A stretch of 38,196 bases of DNA, taken from Alphaproteobacteria bacterium. GTDB taxonomy: Bacteria; Pseudomonadota; Alphaproteobacteria; UBA9655. Shown piece after piece: positions 7,202 to 14,146 of this stretch. Within the stretch, counting starts at the first letter, position 1. Each line of letters opens with the position of its first letter. A program made the position numbers and the translations under genes. The notes under the pieces are model-generated. The model was given only the letters and a program-made list of their open reading frames with translations, did not search any database and was not told the DNA's origin. The DNA is taken from contig JACDGE010000015.1 of NCBI GenBank assembly GCA_013815465.1, positions 1 through 38,196 of the forward strand, read 5' to 3'.

Positions 7202-10102
7202 ATGATATTTTCTTCATTTAAGCATTCTATTCTGGTGCTTTTTTTCTTCTTTCCTCTGCTTTTTCCCATCAGCACCACCCCTCTTTTGGCAATGGATCCT
7301 CCAACACCTAAAAAGTTACCTCAGGAACAAACGGGTATTTCTTTAGAGTTGGGGTTGGAGCGCTTTCGCCAGCAGAAATGGAAAGGCTCCATGGAAATAT
7401 TTGAAAAACTCATGGTGGAAGGCAGCGCAACGGTTCCGTCGGCATTTGTGAGGTACATGAAAGAAAAAGAACTAGCGTCCGTTTCCCCCGAATTGTTAAA
7501 TTGTCTGGAACGGATGCCTTTGTTTTGCAAAGAGTTCAGTCAAGGGTTTTTGGACATTTCATTAGAGTATATAAATTTTATGAATTCAACGACCCTAAAA
7601 GCGAAAAACGAGTCTCTCGCAAAACTTCAGAAACTGAGAATCATAAAGGATACAGAGAGTTTTACTCCTGGTGGCCCACCAGTAATCCTAAGAGAACTTC
7701 ATGGGTATGGAGATGAACTCTTACGACAGATTTACGACGATAACCCTGCGACCCGGGGAGGCAAAAAAAACCCTTATGCAACCAGTATTGAGGCAACATA
7801 TAAAAATGAAAACACAATGAAAAAAAATGGAAAAATGCGCCTAACCCTTGACCTGCACACTTGCCTTACTCAAAAAAGTAGAGAGCGTGTCTATAAGGGA
7901 GCTCCCACCTCTCTTACATTAAAAACTTTTGACGTGAATTTCAGGAAAAGGCCTTTACCCGGTTTTGTTGCTGATCTAGCCATGCAGATCTATAACCTTA
8001 AGCAGGATACCAATTTTCCTCCACGGGGTTATTGGTCCATGTTAGCTTCTGAAAATGGATTAAACACAGCCGTGCTTCATGTTGCAAAATTTTTCTTGGA
8101 AGCAAAGCGCTTCGCTCCAGTTAACTATTATCTATTTCAAGCCAAGACTATCTCAAAAAAAGATGAGACATATAATGAATTACACAAACAAATCCTGACG
8201 GACTATCAAAAAATTGCTGATCAAGGAGATAAAGAAGCACAATATAATTACGCTTTGATGTTGTATAAGGGAGAAGGCGGAGAAATAGATTTACGCCAAG
8301 CGCGTGACTATTTTAAAAAAGCTGCCGAACGAGGACATGAAGCAGCATACGGTTATTACGCTTTGATGCTGCAAGAGGGAGAAGGTGGAGTGCAAGATTT
8401 ATGCCAAGCGCGTGAATATTTCAGAATATCTGCCGAGCATGGGGCTACGGCAGCACAATGTGCTTACGCTATGATGCTGTATAAGGGAAAAGGCGGAGCA
8501 AAAGATTTAAAAAATGCTCGTGAATATTATAAAGAAGCTGCCGATAAAGGAAATGCATACGCACAAAATGAGTATGCTATAATGCTGCATAAGGGAGAAG
8601 GGGGTGAAAAGAATATTGCTCAGGCCAGTAAATATTATAGAAAATCCATCAAACAAGGGTATGAAGACGCCCCATTGAATTATTCTACACTTCTTTTTGA
8701 AAAAGAAAACGTTAGTAAGAAAGATTTTGAAAAAGCAGCAAAAACTTTCAAAATGGATGCAGATAAAGGACGTCTAGGTTCACAATTTAACTATGCCCAG
8801 TGCCTTGAAAAAATGGGTGATGCTAAAAGTCTGAAACTGGCTCGTCAAAACTATAAAGAAGCTGCCGATAAAGGATTTAAAGAAGCACAACTTCATTACG
8901 CTTTGATGCTGCAAGAGGGAGAAGGTGGAGAGCAAGATTTACTCAACGCTCGTGAATATTTCAGCAGATCTGCCGAGCAAGGACTTAAAGAAGCACAATA
9001 TATTTACGCTATGATGCTGCAGAAGGGAGAAGGTGGAGAGCAAGATTTACTCAACGCTCGTGAATATTTTAGAAAATCTGCCGATCAAGGACTTATAGCT
9101 GCACAATTTTATTACGCTATAATGCTGGGCCAGGGAGATGTCGGAGAAAAAGATTTACCCAAATCGCGTGAATATTTCAGAAAATCTGCCGAGCAAGGAC
9201 TTAAAGAAGCACAATATAATTACGCTATGATGCTGCATAAGGGAGAAGGTGGAGAGCAAGATTTACTCAACGCTCTTGAATATTTCAGAAAATCTGCCGA
9301 GCAAGGACTTAAAGAAGCACAATATAATTACGCTATGATGCTGCAGAAGGGAGAAGGTGGAGAGCAAAATTCAAATGAAGCTCTTGACTATTTTTTAAAA
9401 TCTCTGAATCAGGGATTCGTCCACGCAATTATTTTAAGGGATAGTATGCTAAAGGTTCAAAATGCTCAGCAGGAAGAGCTTGAACTTGAAAAGGATACGA
9501 TTAGCCTCACTCTTCCTCCTCTAGAGCAAAATAAAGATTCATCAGATGAAGACGAAGAGGATTCATCGAATGACGATCAAGTAGAGGATCCCTCCCAAAA
9601 ACCACAGAAACTGGGCAAAGAAATTGCTCAACTTACTGAACAAAATGCGCAAAGGTGGAAGGGAGATCGAGAAAAAAAACGAAAGGCTTTTGAGAATTGT
9701 GCAGAGCAAGTGTTTGAAACAACTCAAAAGAGTTATGATGCCATCTTTATGAAGAGGAACCTCAGTATAAAGCTGCAAAAGCAAACTGAGAAATCTCATG
9801 TAAAGAACGAAACTCTGGAGCTGGTAAACTCAATTTTTGGCGTAAAGGGCGCACAAAAAATTCGAGCCTTTACCAATACGCAAGCTCAACAGGCCTTTGG
9901 GGATATTGGTTGTATGGTAATGAATAAAGAGGGGGAAAATTCTACTTTGCTTTCCTTTAATCTAGGGGAAGACACAATGAAACTGAAATATCATAACCCT
10001 CATGGCCATGGAGATGATAAGCTTTATAATGCTCTAAGGCCCCATTTTAAAAGGTATCTCTCATCCATCGATAAAACTCCAGAAGATTTAAGTATTGGGT
10101 AA
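7202..10102 (+). CDS. Secreted Sel1-repeat protein with a distinct C-terminal domain
   Basis: 966 residues. The signal peptide spans about 1-30 (LVLFFFFPLLFPI, cleavage near LLA-MDPP). Residues about 40-340 are not recognised. Eleven tandem Sel1-like repeats of 35-36 residues run from about 342 to 740 (consensus KEAQYNYAMMLHKGEGG, then EQDLLNAREYFRKSAEQGL). They form an alpha/alpha solenoid that usually binds proteins. Repeats 7, 8, 10 and 11 are nearly identical in DNA, so they arose recently. An acidic linker (DSSDEDEEDSSNDD) and a charged helical stretch follow. The last about 60 residues (KLKYHNPHGHGDDKLYNAL, then RPHFKRYL) recall the end of HicA-type RNases, but I see no GSH active-site motif, so this is tentative. 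A secreted, probably host-facing adaptor or toxin is inferred. The GNAT gene starts 20 nt after its stop. Confidence 0.9.
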   Translation: MIFSSFKHSILVLFFFFPLLFPISTTPLLAMDPPTPKKLPQEQTGISLELGLERFRQQKWKGSMEIFEKLMVEGSATVPSAFVRYMKEKELASVSPELLNCLERMPLFCKEFSQGFLDISLEYINFMNSTTLKAKNESLAKLQKLRIIKDTESFTPGGPPVILRELHGYGDELLRQIYDDNPATRGGKKNPYATSIEATYKNENTMKKNGKMRLTLDLHTCLTQKSRERVYKGAPTSLTLKTFDVNFRKRPLPGFVADLAMQIYNLKQDTNFPPRGYWSMLASENGLNTAVLHVAKFFLEAKRFAPVNYYLFQAKTISKKDETYNELHKQILTDYQKIADQGDKEAQYNYALMLYKGEGGEIDLRQARDYFKKAAERGHEAAYGYYALMLQEGEGGVQDLCQAREYFRISAEHGATAAQCAYAMMLYKGKGGAKDLKNAREYYKEAADKGNAYAQNEYAIMLHKGEGGEKNIAQASKYYRKSIKQGYEDAPLNYSTLLFEKENVSKKDFEKAAKTFKMDADKGRLGSQFNYAQCLEKMGDAKSLKLARQNYKEAADKGFKEAQLHYALMLQEGEGGEQDLLNAREYFSRSAEQGLKEAQYIYAMMLQKGEGGEQDLLNAREYFRKSADQGLIAAQFYYAIMLGQGDVGEKDLPKSREYFRKSAEQGLKEAQYNYAMMLHKGEGGEQDLLNALEYFRKSAEQGLKEAQYNYAMMLQKGEGGEQNSNEALDYFLKSLNQGFVHAIILRDSMLKVQNAQQEELELEKDTISLTLPPLEQNKDSSDEDEEDSSNDDQVEDPSQKPQKLGKEIAQLTEQNAQRWKGDREKKRKAFENCAEQVFETTQKSYDAIFMKRNLSIKLQKQTEKSHVKNETLELVNSIFGVKGAQKIRAFTNTQAQQAFGDIGCMVMNKEGENSTLLSFNLGEDTMKLKYHNPHGHGDDKLYNALRPHFKRYLSSIDKTPEDLSIG

Positions 10103-10122
10103 GCTGCACGACACCTCAGGTA

Positions 10123-10599
10123 ATGGCTGTTGTAAGGCCTGCAGTAACAACCCATATTCCTCAGATGATTGCCTTGTCCCACCAAAAACGTCTTTCTTAT
10201 GAACGGGTTCAGCCACGTTTCTGGAGACATGCAGAAGGCGCAGAAGAAGCCCAAACCAAGTGGTTTGAGTTCCTAATGGCAAGAGGTATCGGTATTTTTC
10301 TGGTTGCAGAAGTTCACACCAAAATCGTTGGCTTTGTTCGAGGGCAGCTCGAAAATGCGCCAGAAGTTTACGATCCCGGAGGAGTTACCCTCATGATTGA
10401 TGACTTTTGTGTTCAAGCTGCGGATCTGTGGCTCACGGTTGGCAAACAACTATTACAAGAACTTAAAGCCCAAGCTAAACAAAAAGGAGCCTCACAAGTT
10501 GTTGTCGTCTCTGGACATCATGATGAGCCAAAGCGGCAATTTTTGGCAAGCCAAGGGCTAGGAATTGCATCTGAATGGTTTCTGGGAGGGGTCGAATGA
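10123..10599 (+). CDS. GNAT-family N-acetyltransferase
   Basis: 158 residues. The layout fits the GNAT fold: N-terminal strand VVRPAVTTHIPQMIALS, central strands FLVAEVHTKIVGFVRGQL, then LMIDDFCVQAADLWLTVGKQ (acetyl-CoA-binding motif A region), and a C-terminal QFLASQGLGIASEWFL. The R/QxxGxG/A loop is not canonical (LWLTVGKQLL), so activity is uncertain. The substrate is unknown. The TGA stop overlaps the ATG of the FosA-like gene (ATGA), so the two are likely translated together. The start lies 20 nt after the Sel1 gene with only a weak ribosome site. Confidence 0.75.
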   Translation: MAVVRPAVTTHIPQMIALSHQKRLSYERVQPRFWRHAEGAEEAQTKWFEFLMARGIGIFLVAEVHTKIVGFVRGQLENAPEVYDPGGVTLMIDDFCVQAADLWLTVGKQLLQELKAQAKQKGASQVVVVSGHHDEPKRQFLASQGLGIASEWFLGGVE

Positions 10600-11024
10600 T
10601 TACCAGCCTGAACCACGTTACACTCGCTGTTAAAGATATAGAAACCTCATTCCGATTTTACAAAGATATTCTTGGATTTACTCCCCTTTGTAAATGGGAA
10701 GGGAGCGCCTATTTCCTTGTTGGGGGTCTACATGATCCGAATTCCTTATGGTTTTGTTTGGATCGAGATATCAATCGACAAACAAGTTTGTGCAGTACCC
10801 ATTATGCTTTCTCTGTTTCTTCTGAGGAGTTTAAAGCAATGTCTGAACGGATTCTAAGATCAGGAGCCATCATATTTAAAGAAAATGCTTCGCCAGGAGA
10901 CTCTCTCTATTTTCTAGATCCTGATGGCCACAAGTTGGAGATTCATACGGGAGATTGGAAAGCACGCATACAAATCAAGAAAAAGAATACTGGAAATTGG
11001 ACAAATGTGGAGTGGTTTGTATGA
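10596..11024 (+). CDS. FosA-like glutathione transferase (VOC/glyoxalase superfamily)
   Basis: 142 residues from the ATG at 10596, which overlaps the GNAT stop. An in-frame alternative 21 nt upstream is less conserved. It follows FosA nearly end to end: LNHVTLAVKDIETSFRFY, SLWFCLDRD, THYAFSVSSEEF, and KENASPGDSLYFLDPDGHKL. Metal ligands His7, His69 and Glu115 are present. So are the residues that bind fosfomycin and K+ in FosA: Thr9, Lys95, Ser99, Ser103, Tyr105 and Arg124. FosA opens the fosfomycin epoxide with glutathione. The inserted GLHDPNS loop and the altered C-terminus (IQIKKKNTGNW) differ from typical FosA. Actual resistance is therefore inferred, and a related VOC function is possible. 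Confidence 0.85.
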   Translation: MITSLNHVTLAVKDIETSFRFYKDILGFTPLCKWEGSAYFLVGGLHDPNSLWFCLDRDINRQTSLCSTHYAFSVSSEEFKAMSERILRSGAIIFKENASPGDSLYFLDPDGHKLEIHTGDWKARIQIKKKNTGNWTNVEWFV

Positions 11025-11231
11025 ATACAACGGCCTTGAGAGAGTTAAATCTTAAACACGTAGCAGTATTCTCTATATTCCTTGCCCCCAATACTGATTG
11101 TGATTTCGCCAACAGTTTTTCCTCCTTCACTTTCATAGAAATGTCTCGTACGGGTATTTTCGGCTAACCCCCAGGTTACGAAGTGAGAATAGCCCTGATT
11201 CTTAAATCAGCGCCTGCATTCCTGATACAGT

Positions 11232-11339
11232 TTATAACCCAGCCCCTTTCTTTGGTGTTCTTTCAGTCAGCGCATGGCCAAGCCACGTCTTACCAGACCC
11301 TGAATTTCCAATAATGAGGATGCGATTAAATTGGGTCAT
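11232..11339 (-). pseudogene. P-loop kinase/ATPase stub (N-terminal remnant)
   Basis: A 35-residue frame from the ATG at 11339 reads MTQFNRILIIGNSGSGKTWL, then GHALTERTPKKGAGL and a stop. It contains a perfect Walker A (GNSGSGKT) at the usual N-terminal place for an adenylate-kinase- or FlaR-like small ATPase. Everything after the P-loop helix is missing, so it cannot be a working enzyme. It overlaps the start of the nucleotidyltransferase fragment on the other strand and belongs to the same patch of gene debris. Confidence 0.6.
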
Positions 11340-11887
11340 GATGGGCTTTTCTATAGAATGGTTCATAATGAGGCTTTGCAAAGCATGGCCCAATCAATTA
11401 CAAATGTTAAGGGAAAAGGGATGAAGGGGAGACCCGGTCCTGTGACACAAGACAATATTATTTCTTACTTACGAGCAAAGTATAATCCCAATGCTATTCT
11501 CCTCCATGGATCTCGGGCTCGCGGAGATGCTGTTGAAAACAGCGATTATGACCTCGTTCTCATAACAGAGGATCTCATCCATGAGAGTAAGAAACGCATC
11601 AAAGCGTGGGGTAAAGGTGATTGGGATGATGTCAAACAGAGGAAGGCAATAAAATTTATAAGGCCCTCGAGGTATGCATCAACAGGGACTTGAGCCCTCG
11701 GTCCGATGAAGTCCAGGCGATCATCCACAAGCATTACCAAATGATTGAGCGTTTTTATGATGTTTCGAAGGATGTTTATATGGGTTTAGCCCAGCTCTAT
11801 TGCGAACATCCTGATTTTAAGAAATATTATGAGGCCCATCATCCCAAAATGGCTGAGGTTGAACATTTTCTGAGTCCCGGATATTAA
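11331..11887 (+). pseudogene. Chimeric remnant: nucleotidyltransferase domain joined to a frameshifted TipAS domain
   Basis: The first frame (11331-11693) carries a minimal nucleotidyltransferase motif, ILLHGSRARGDAVENSDYDL (GSxxRGD...SDxDL). It then runs into HESKKRIKAWGKGDWDDVKQ, which resembles the TipAS ligand-binding domain of MerR-type TipA regulators. At about 11640 the frame shifts: the TipAS match continues as EEGNKIYKALEVCINRDLSP, then EVQAIIHKHYQMIERFYDVS and MGLAQLYCEHPDFKKYYEAH, ending at 11887. The MerR DNA-binding part and the end of the nucleotidyltransferase are missing. Two gene fragments have been joined and then frameshifted. The first 118-codon frame may still be translated. 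Confidence 0.7.
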
Positions 11888-11900
11888 GCTCCTCAAACGT

Positions 11901-11922
11901 GACCCCCGCATTCGCGCGGGTC
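11901..11922. repeat. REP-like palindrome
   Basis: GACCC...GCATTCGCG...GGGTC forms an imperfect 22-bp hairpin 14 nt after the TipAS remnant. GTTCCGGGATGACG follows, a half of the CCCGG/CCGGG repeat family also seen near 18160-18370. It could also help end transcription. Confidence 0.45.
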
Positions 11923-11995
11923 ATGAAGGAGACCTAAGTTCCGGGATGACGACGGTGGATGGGATCGCACCTTTCAGCTGGCGGAGCGCTCTCCC

Positions 11996-12460
11996 TTAAC
12001 TCCTCTTCTTCTTATAAGCCCCCTTCATCAAAGAAAGAAGATTTAAACGTCTTAAAACGGTGTAGACACTTCCTATAGCAAAGTGAATGCCCCAGGTGCT
12101 TATAATATGGTGCCTGATCTCATTGCCTGTGACTTTTCCGTTAAACCGAGCCGCCTTTAACTTGAGGATTTCTCCCTCTAAGGCAGCTTCTTGATCTGGT
12201 GAAAGTTTCTTCTTGCGGCCTCTATTAAAGCTCTTGGTTTGTAGATAGGGCATACCGCCTTTTACATACCAGTTCACCCATTCCTTGATGCTGTGATCCG
12301 TATCGCCAATAAAGCCACTGACATCAGAAAGTGAATAACCTTGCTGAAGGTGATGCATGGCTAAAAGCCTAATTTTTACCGGCCCCCTTCGCTCATTTTT
12401 ATAATGATCATAAAAGTTTTCATTCTTAAACCCTCTGGGGAGTGTTAATTTTTCTATCAT
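11996..12460 (-). CDS. IS630-type helix-turn-helix protein (transposase N-terminal part)
   Basis: 154 residues from the ATG at 12460 with an ideal AGGAGG ribosome site; a TTG seven codons upstream is unlikely. Two helix-turn-helix parts are visible: KIRLLAMHHLQQGYSLSDVS, then DHSIKEWVNWYVKGG, and a winged-helix part GIHFAIGSVYTVLRRLNLLS. A basic linker, NRGRKKKLSPDQEAAL, lies between them. This is the DNA-binding half of IS630-type transposases, but the DDE half is absent and the frame ends at KKKRS-stop next to a palindromic repeat. It is either a truncated transposase or a domesticated DNA-binding protein. The intact start signals leave expression possible. Confidence 0.75.
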   Translation of the reverse strand: MIEKLTLPRGFKNENFYDHYKNERRGPVKIRLLAMHHLQQGYSLSDVSGFIGDTDHSIKEWVNWYVKGGMPYLQTKSFNRGRKKKLSPDQEAALEGEILKLKAARFNGKVTGNEIRHHIISTWGIHFAIGSVYTVLRRLNLLSLMKGAYKKKRS

Positions 12461-12642
12461 ATGTTCCTCCTGTGATAGCAATTATTTAGCGTAAAATTTT
12501 CATATTGTTAATACATTTGTTTCAACTTTTATGCAAGTATGAAAAATGTGTTTCATGTTAAATTTTTTAGGAGGGTGGAGGCTTCCAATGAGCTTAGACG
12601 TAACTCATTAATATTTATAACTTTTTAAACTCATAGATACTT

Positions 12643-12773
12643 CCTTTTCCGTTCGTCCGGTGCGTAGGCGCGCGAGCTCGCAGCCGAAGATATTAGGATT
12701 GTCAGAAAACTGTCTCCTTTGACTTCGCACTCAGCTTTTTAAGCGGAGAGTTAGGCTCAGGCTGAACGGAAAG
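12643..12773. repeat. Palindrome-bounded repeat element
   Basis: The ends CCTTTTCCGTTCGTCC (about 12643) and GGCTGAACGGAAAGGG (to about 12773) are imperfect inverted repeats. They enclose a GC-rich GGCGCGCGAGCTCGC tract. A related shorter copy, with CCCTTTCCGTTC and GGACGAACGG, lies at about 33703-33761. It has the form of a non-autonomous dispersed repeat. Confidence 0.5.
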
Positions 12774-12926
12774 GGAGTGCTTTTAGGATTTTCATGACGC
12801 TTGGAATAAGATAGGTGTTCTTTCTTAAGTTTATTTCCCACTTTTCCATCTCTTCTAGGGTGGTAGATTGCAGGGATGAGGGGTCGGTCAGTGAGGAAGG
12901 GCAAAAGCTCATCAAAACACAAACAC

Positions 12927-12964
12927 AAAAAACCGATGCCAACTTACGTCAACATCGGTTTTTT
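12927..12964 (-). terminator. Rho-independent terminator of the mucR-like gene
   Basis: AAAAAACCGATG (12927-12938) pairs with CATCGGTTTTTT (12953-12964). The stem is GC-containing and flanked by A- and T-tracts, so it can work in both directions. It lies 22 nt past the stop of the mucR-like gene. Confidence 0.8.
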
Positions 12965-12985
12965 ACTTTAAATATAAGCGCTTTA

Positions 12986-13405
12986 TTAAGCAGCTTTTTT
13001 ACGGCGGCTAAGTCCAAGGCCAATGCTGATGGCAATGTTTTGACGTTTAATGGCGTAGTTAGGAGCAACCATAGGATAGCTTGCTGGCAAACCCCAACGC
13101 TCACGGTATTGATCGGGAGTCATATTGTAGGAGGTCTTTAAGTGACGCTTAAGCATTTTCATGCGTTTTCCATCTTCAAGACAGACGATATAGTCTGGTT
13201 GAATCGAATCTTCAATCGGTACAGCGGGTTCAGAACGAGAAGCAAGGACGAACGAGTTATTCGAATTAAGACTGCACAAGCTCCGTTGGACGAGCTGGAT
13301 GAAGTTGGGAAGGTCCGATACTTCCATGGAATGGTTTGAAACATAAGCAGCAACGATGTCTGAAACCATTGCCATAATGTCGAGTGAATCATTTGAGTCG
13401 GTCAT
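12986..13405 (-). CDS. mucR: MucR/Ros-family transcriptional regulator
   Basis: 139 residues. MucR/Ros proteins are alphaproteobacterial H-NS-like or repressor proteins with one zinc-finger-like domain. The signature is clear: PAVPIEDSIQPDYIVCLEDG (60-79), then KRMKMLKRHLKTSYNMTPDQ (80-99), YRERWGLPASYPMVAPNYA. Classical Ros has Cys-x2-Cys and two His ligands. Here only Cys75 and His88 are plain, with Asp78 in place of the second Cys and Ser/Tyr after the His. Such finger variants are known in this family and need not abolish DNA binding. The start has AAGGA 9-10 nt upstream, and a good terminator follows. In relatives MucR controls surface and virulence genes; the targets here are unknown. 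Confidence 0.92.
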   Translation of the reverse strand: MTDSNDSLDIMAMVSDIVAAYVSNHSMEVSDLPNFIQLVQRSLCSLNSNNSFVLASRSEPAVPIEDSIQPDYIVCLEDGKRMKMLKRHLKTSYNMTPDQYRERWGLPASYPMVAPNYAIKRQNIAISIGLGLSRRKKAA

Positions 13406-13556
13406 TTTGTATATTTCCTTATAAAGTGGTAGAGATGATTATGTACTAGATTTAAGAAAAAAAAGCAATAGTGTTTTTAATAAAATATGAAAATATTTTG
13501 GGGATAAGCAAAGCTTGAGGAAACACTTATGATTTAGGGGCTATGCTTTACAAGAA

Positions 13557-13565
13557 TGCTATACT
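13557..13565 (+). promoter_or_regulatory. Extended -10 promoter of the idi-PBP operon
   Basis: TGCTATACT fits the extended -10 consensus TGnTATAAT, 47 bp before the idi start. No strong -35 box is at the right distance, which is usual for extended -10 promoters. Confidence 0.45.
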
Positions 13566-13612
13566 TGAGCTAAGTTTTATTCTATATTTTCCTTTAGGAA
13601 TGCAAAAATAGA

Positions 13613-14146
13613 ATGCTTGAAACTGTTATTCTCGTCGATGAAAGAGACTGTCCTCTCGGTTCTCAAAAAAAATTGGCGGCTCATCTAATCCCTCAGCGCC
13701 ATCGCGCCTTTTCGATTCTGGTCTTTAACCACGCGGGGGAAACCCTGATTCAGCGGCGCGCCATGGAAAAGTACCACTCCCCCGGGCTTTGGGCCAATAG
13801 TTGTTGTGGCCATCCTCGCCCAGGAGAAGATATTAAGGATGCGGCAAGCCGCAGACTTAGGGAAGAGCTGGGTTTTTTCTGTCCGCTTTCACCCGTTACG
13901 ACGGTGTGTTATACGTTGAAACTTGAAAAAAACCTATGGGAGCTGGAGTACACCCATGTTTTTAAGGGAACTTTTGAAGAGGAAATTAGTTTTAACGTGG
14001 ACGAAGTTTCTGAGGTGCAATGGATTTCCCCTACTGTTCTTCGTGAGGATGTGCTGGTTCACCCGGAAAGATATGCCCGTTGGTTTCGACTGTATGTTTT
14101 AAAATATTTTGAGTCTGTATTTGGTGAAAAGGCTCTAACCCCATGA
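13613..14146 (+). CDS. idi: Isopentenyl-diphosphate delta-isomerase, type 1
   Basis: 177 residues, the normal length for bacterial Idi. It interconverts IPP and DMAPP in the cytosol for isoprenoid synthesis (undecaprenyl lipid, quinones). The Nudix-fold domain has the Idi signature LWANSCCGHPRPGE with catalytic Cys65 and metal ligand His67. Other metal ligands are His24 and His30 and the glutamates Glu85, Glu110 and Glu112 (ELEY). All required residues are in place. The TGA overlaps the ATG of the class A PBP gene (ATGA), so the two form an operon with coupled translation. This links carrier-lipid precursor supply with peptidoglycan assembly. Type 1 Idi is uncommon in alphaproteobacteria with the non-mevalonate route; some host-dependent bacteria use it to process imported isoprenoid units. 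Confidence 0.93.
   Translation: MLETVILVDERDCPLGSQKKLAAHLIPQRHRAFSILVFNHAGETLIQRRAMEKYHSPGLWANSCCGHPRPGEDIKDAASRRLREELGFFCPLSPVTTVCYTLKLEKNLWELEYTHVFKGTFEEEISFNVDEVSEVQWISPTVLREDVLVHPERYARWFRLYVLKYFESVFGEKALTP

Larger units (their letters stand above)
12461..12985. other. 525-base stretch without a gene; contains a repeat and a terminator
   Basis: The left part is AT-rich. From about 12643 to 12773 lies an element bounded by inverted ends (CCTTTTCCGTTCGTCC and GGCTGAACGGAAAGGG). Beyond about 12780 I see only the terminator at 12927-12964. Short frames here show no recognisable product. Confidence 0.5.

Noticed and set aside
8220-9420. Regular 108-bp repeats that could suggest a CRISPR array or minisatellite
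   Set aside because: The repeats are in frame and encode Sel1 units. There are no unique spacers of constant length.
11025-11230. A 70-codon plus-strand frame ending at 11167
   Set aside because: It overlaps the end of the FosA-like gene, has no motif and runs into gene debris.
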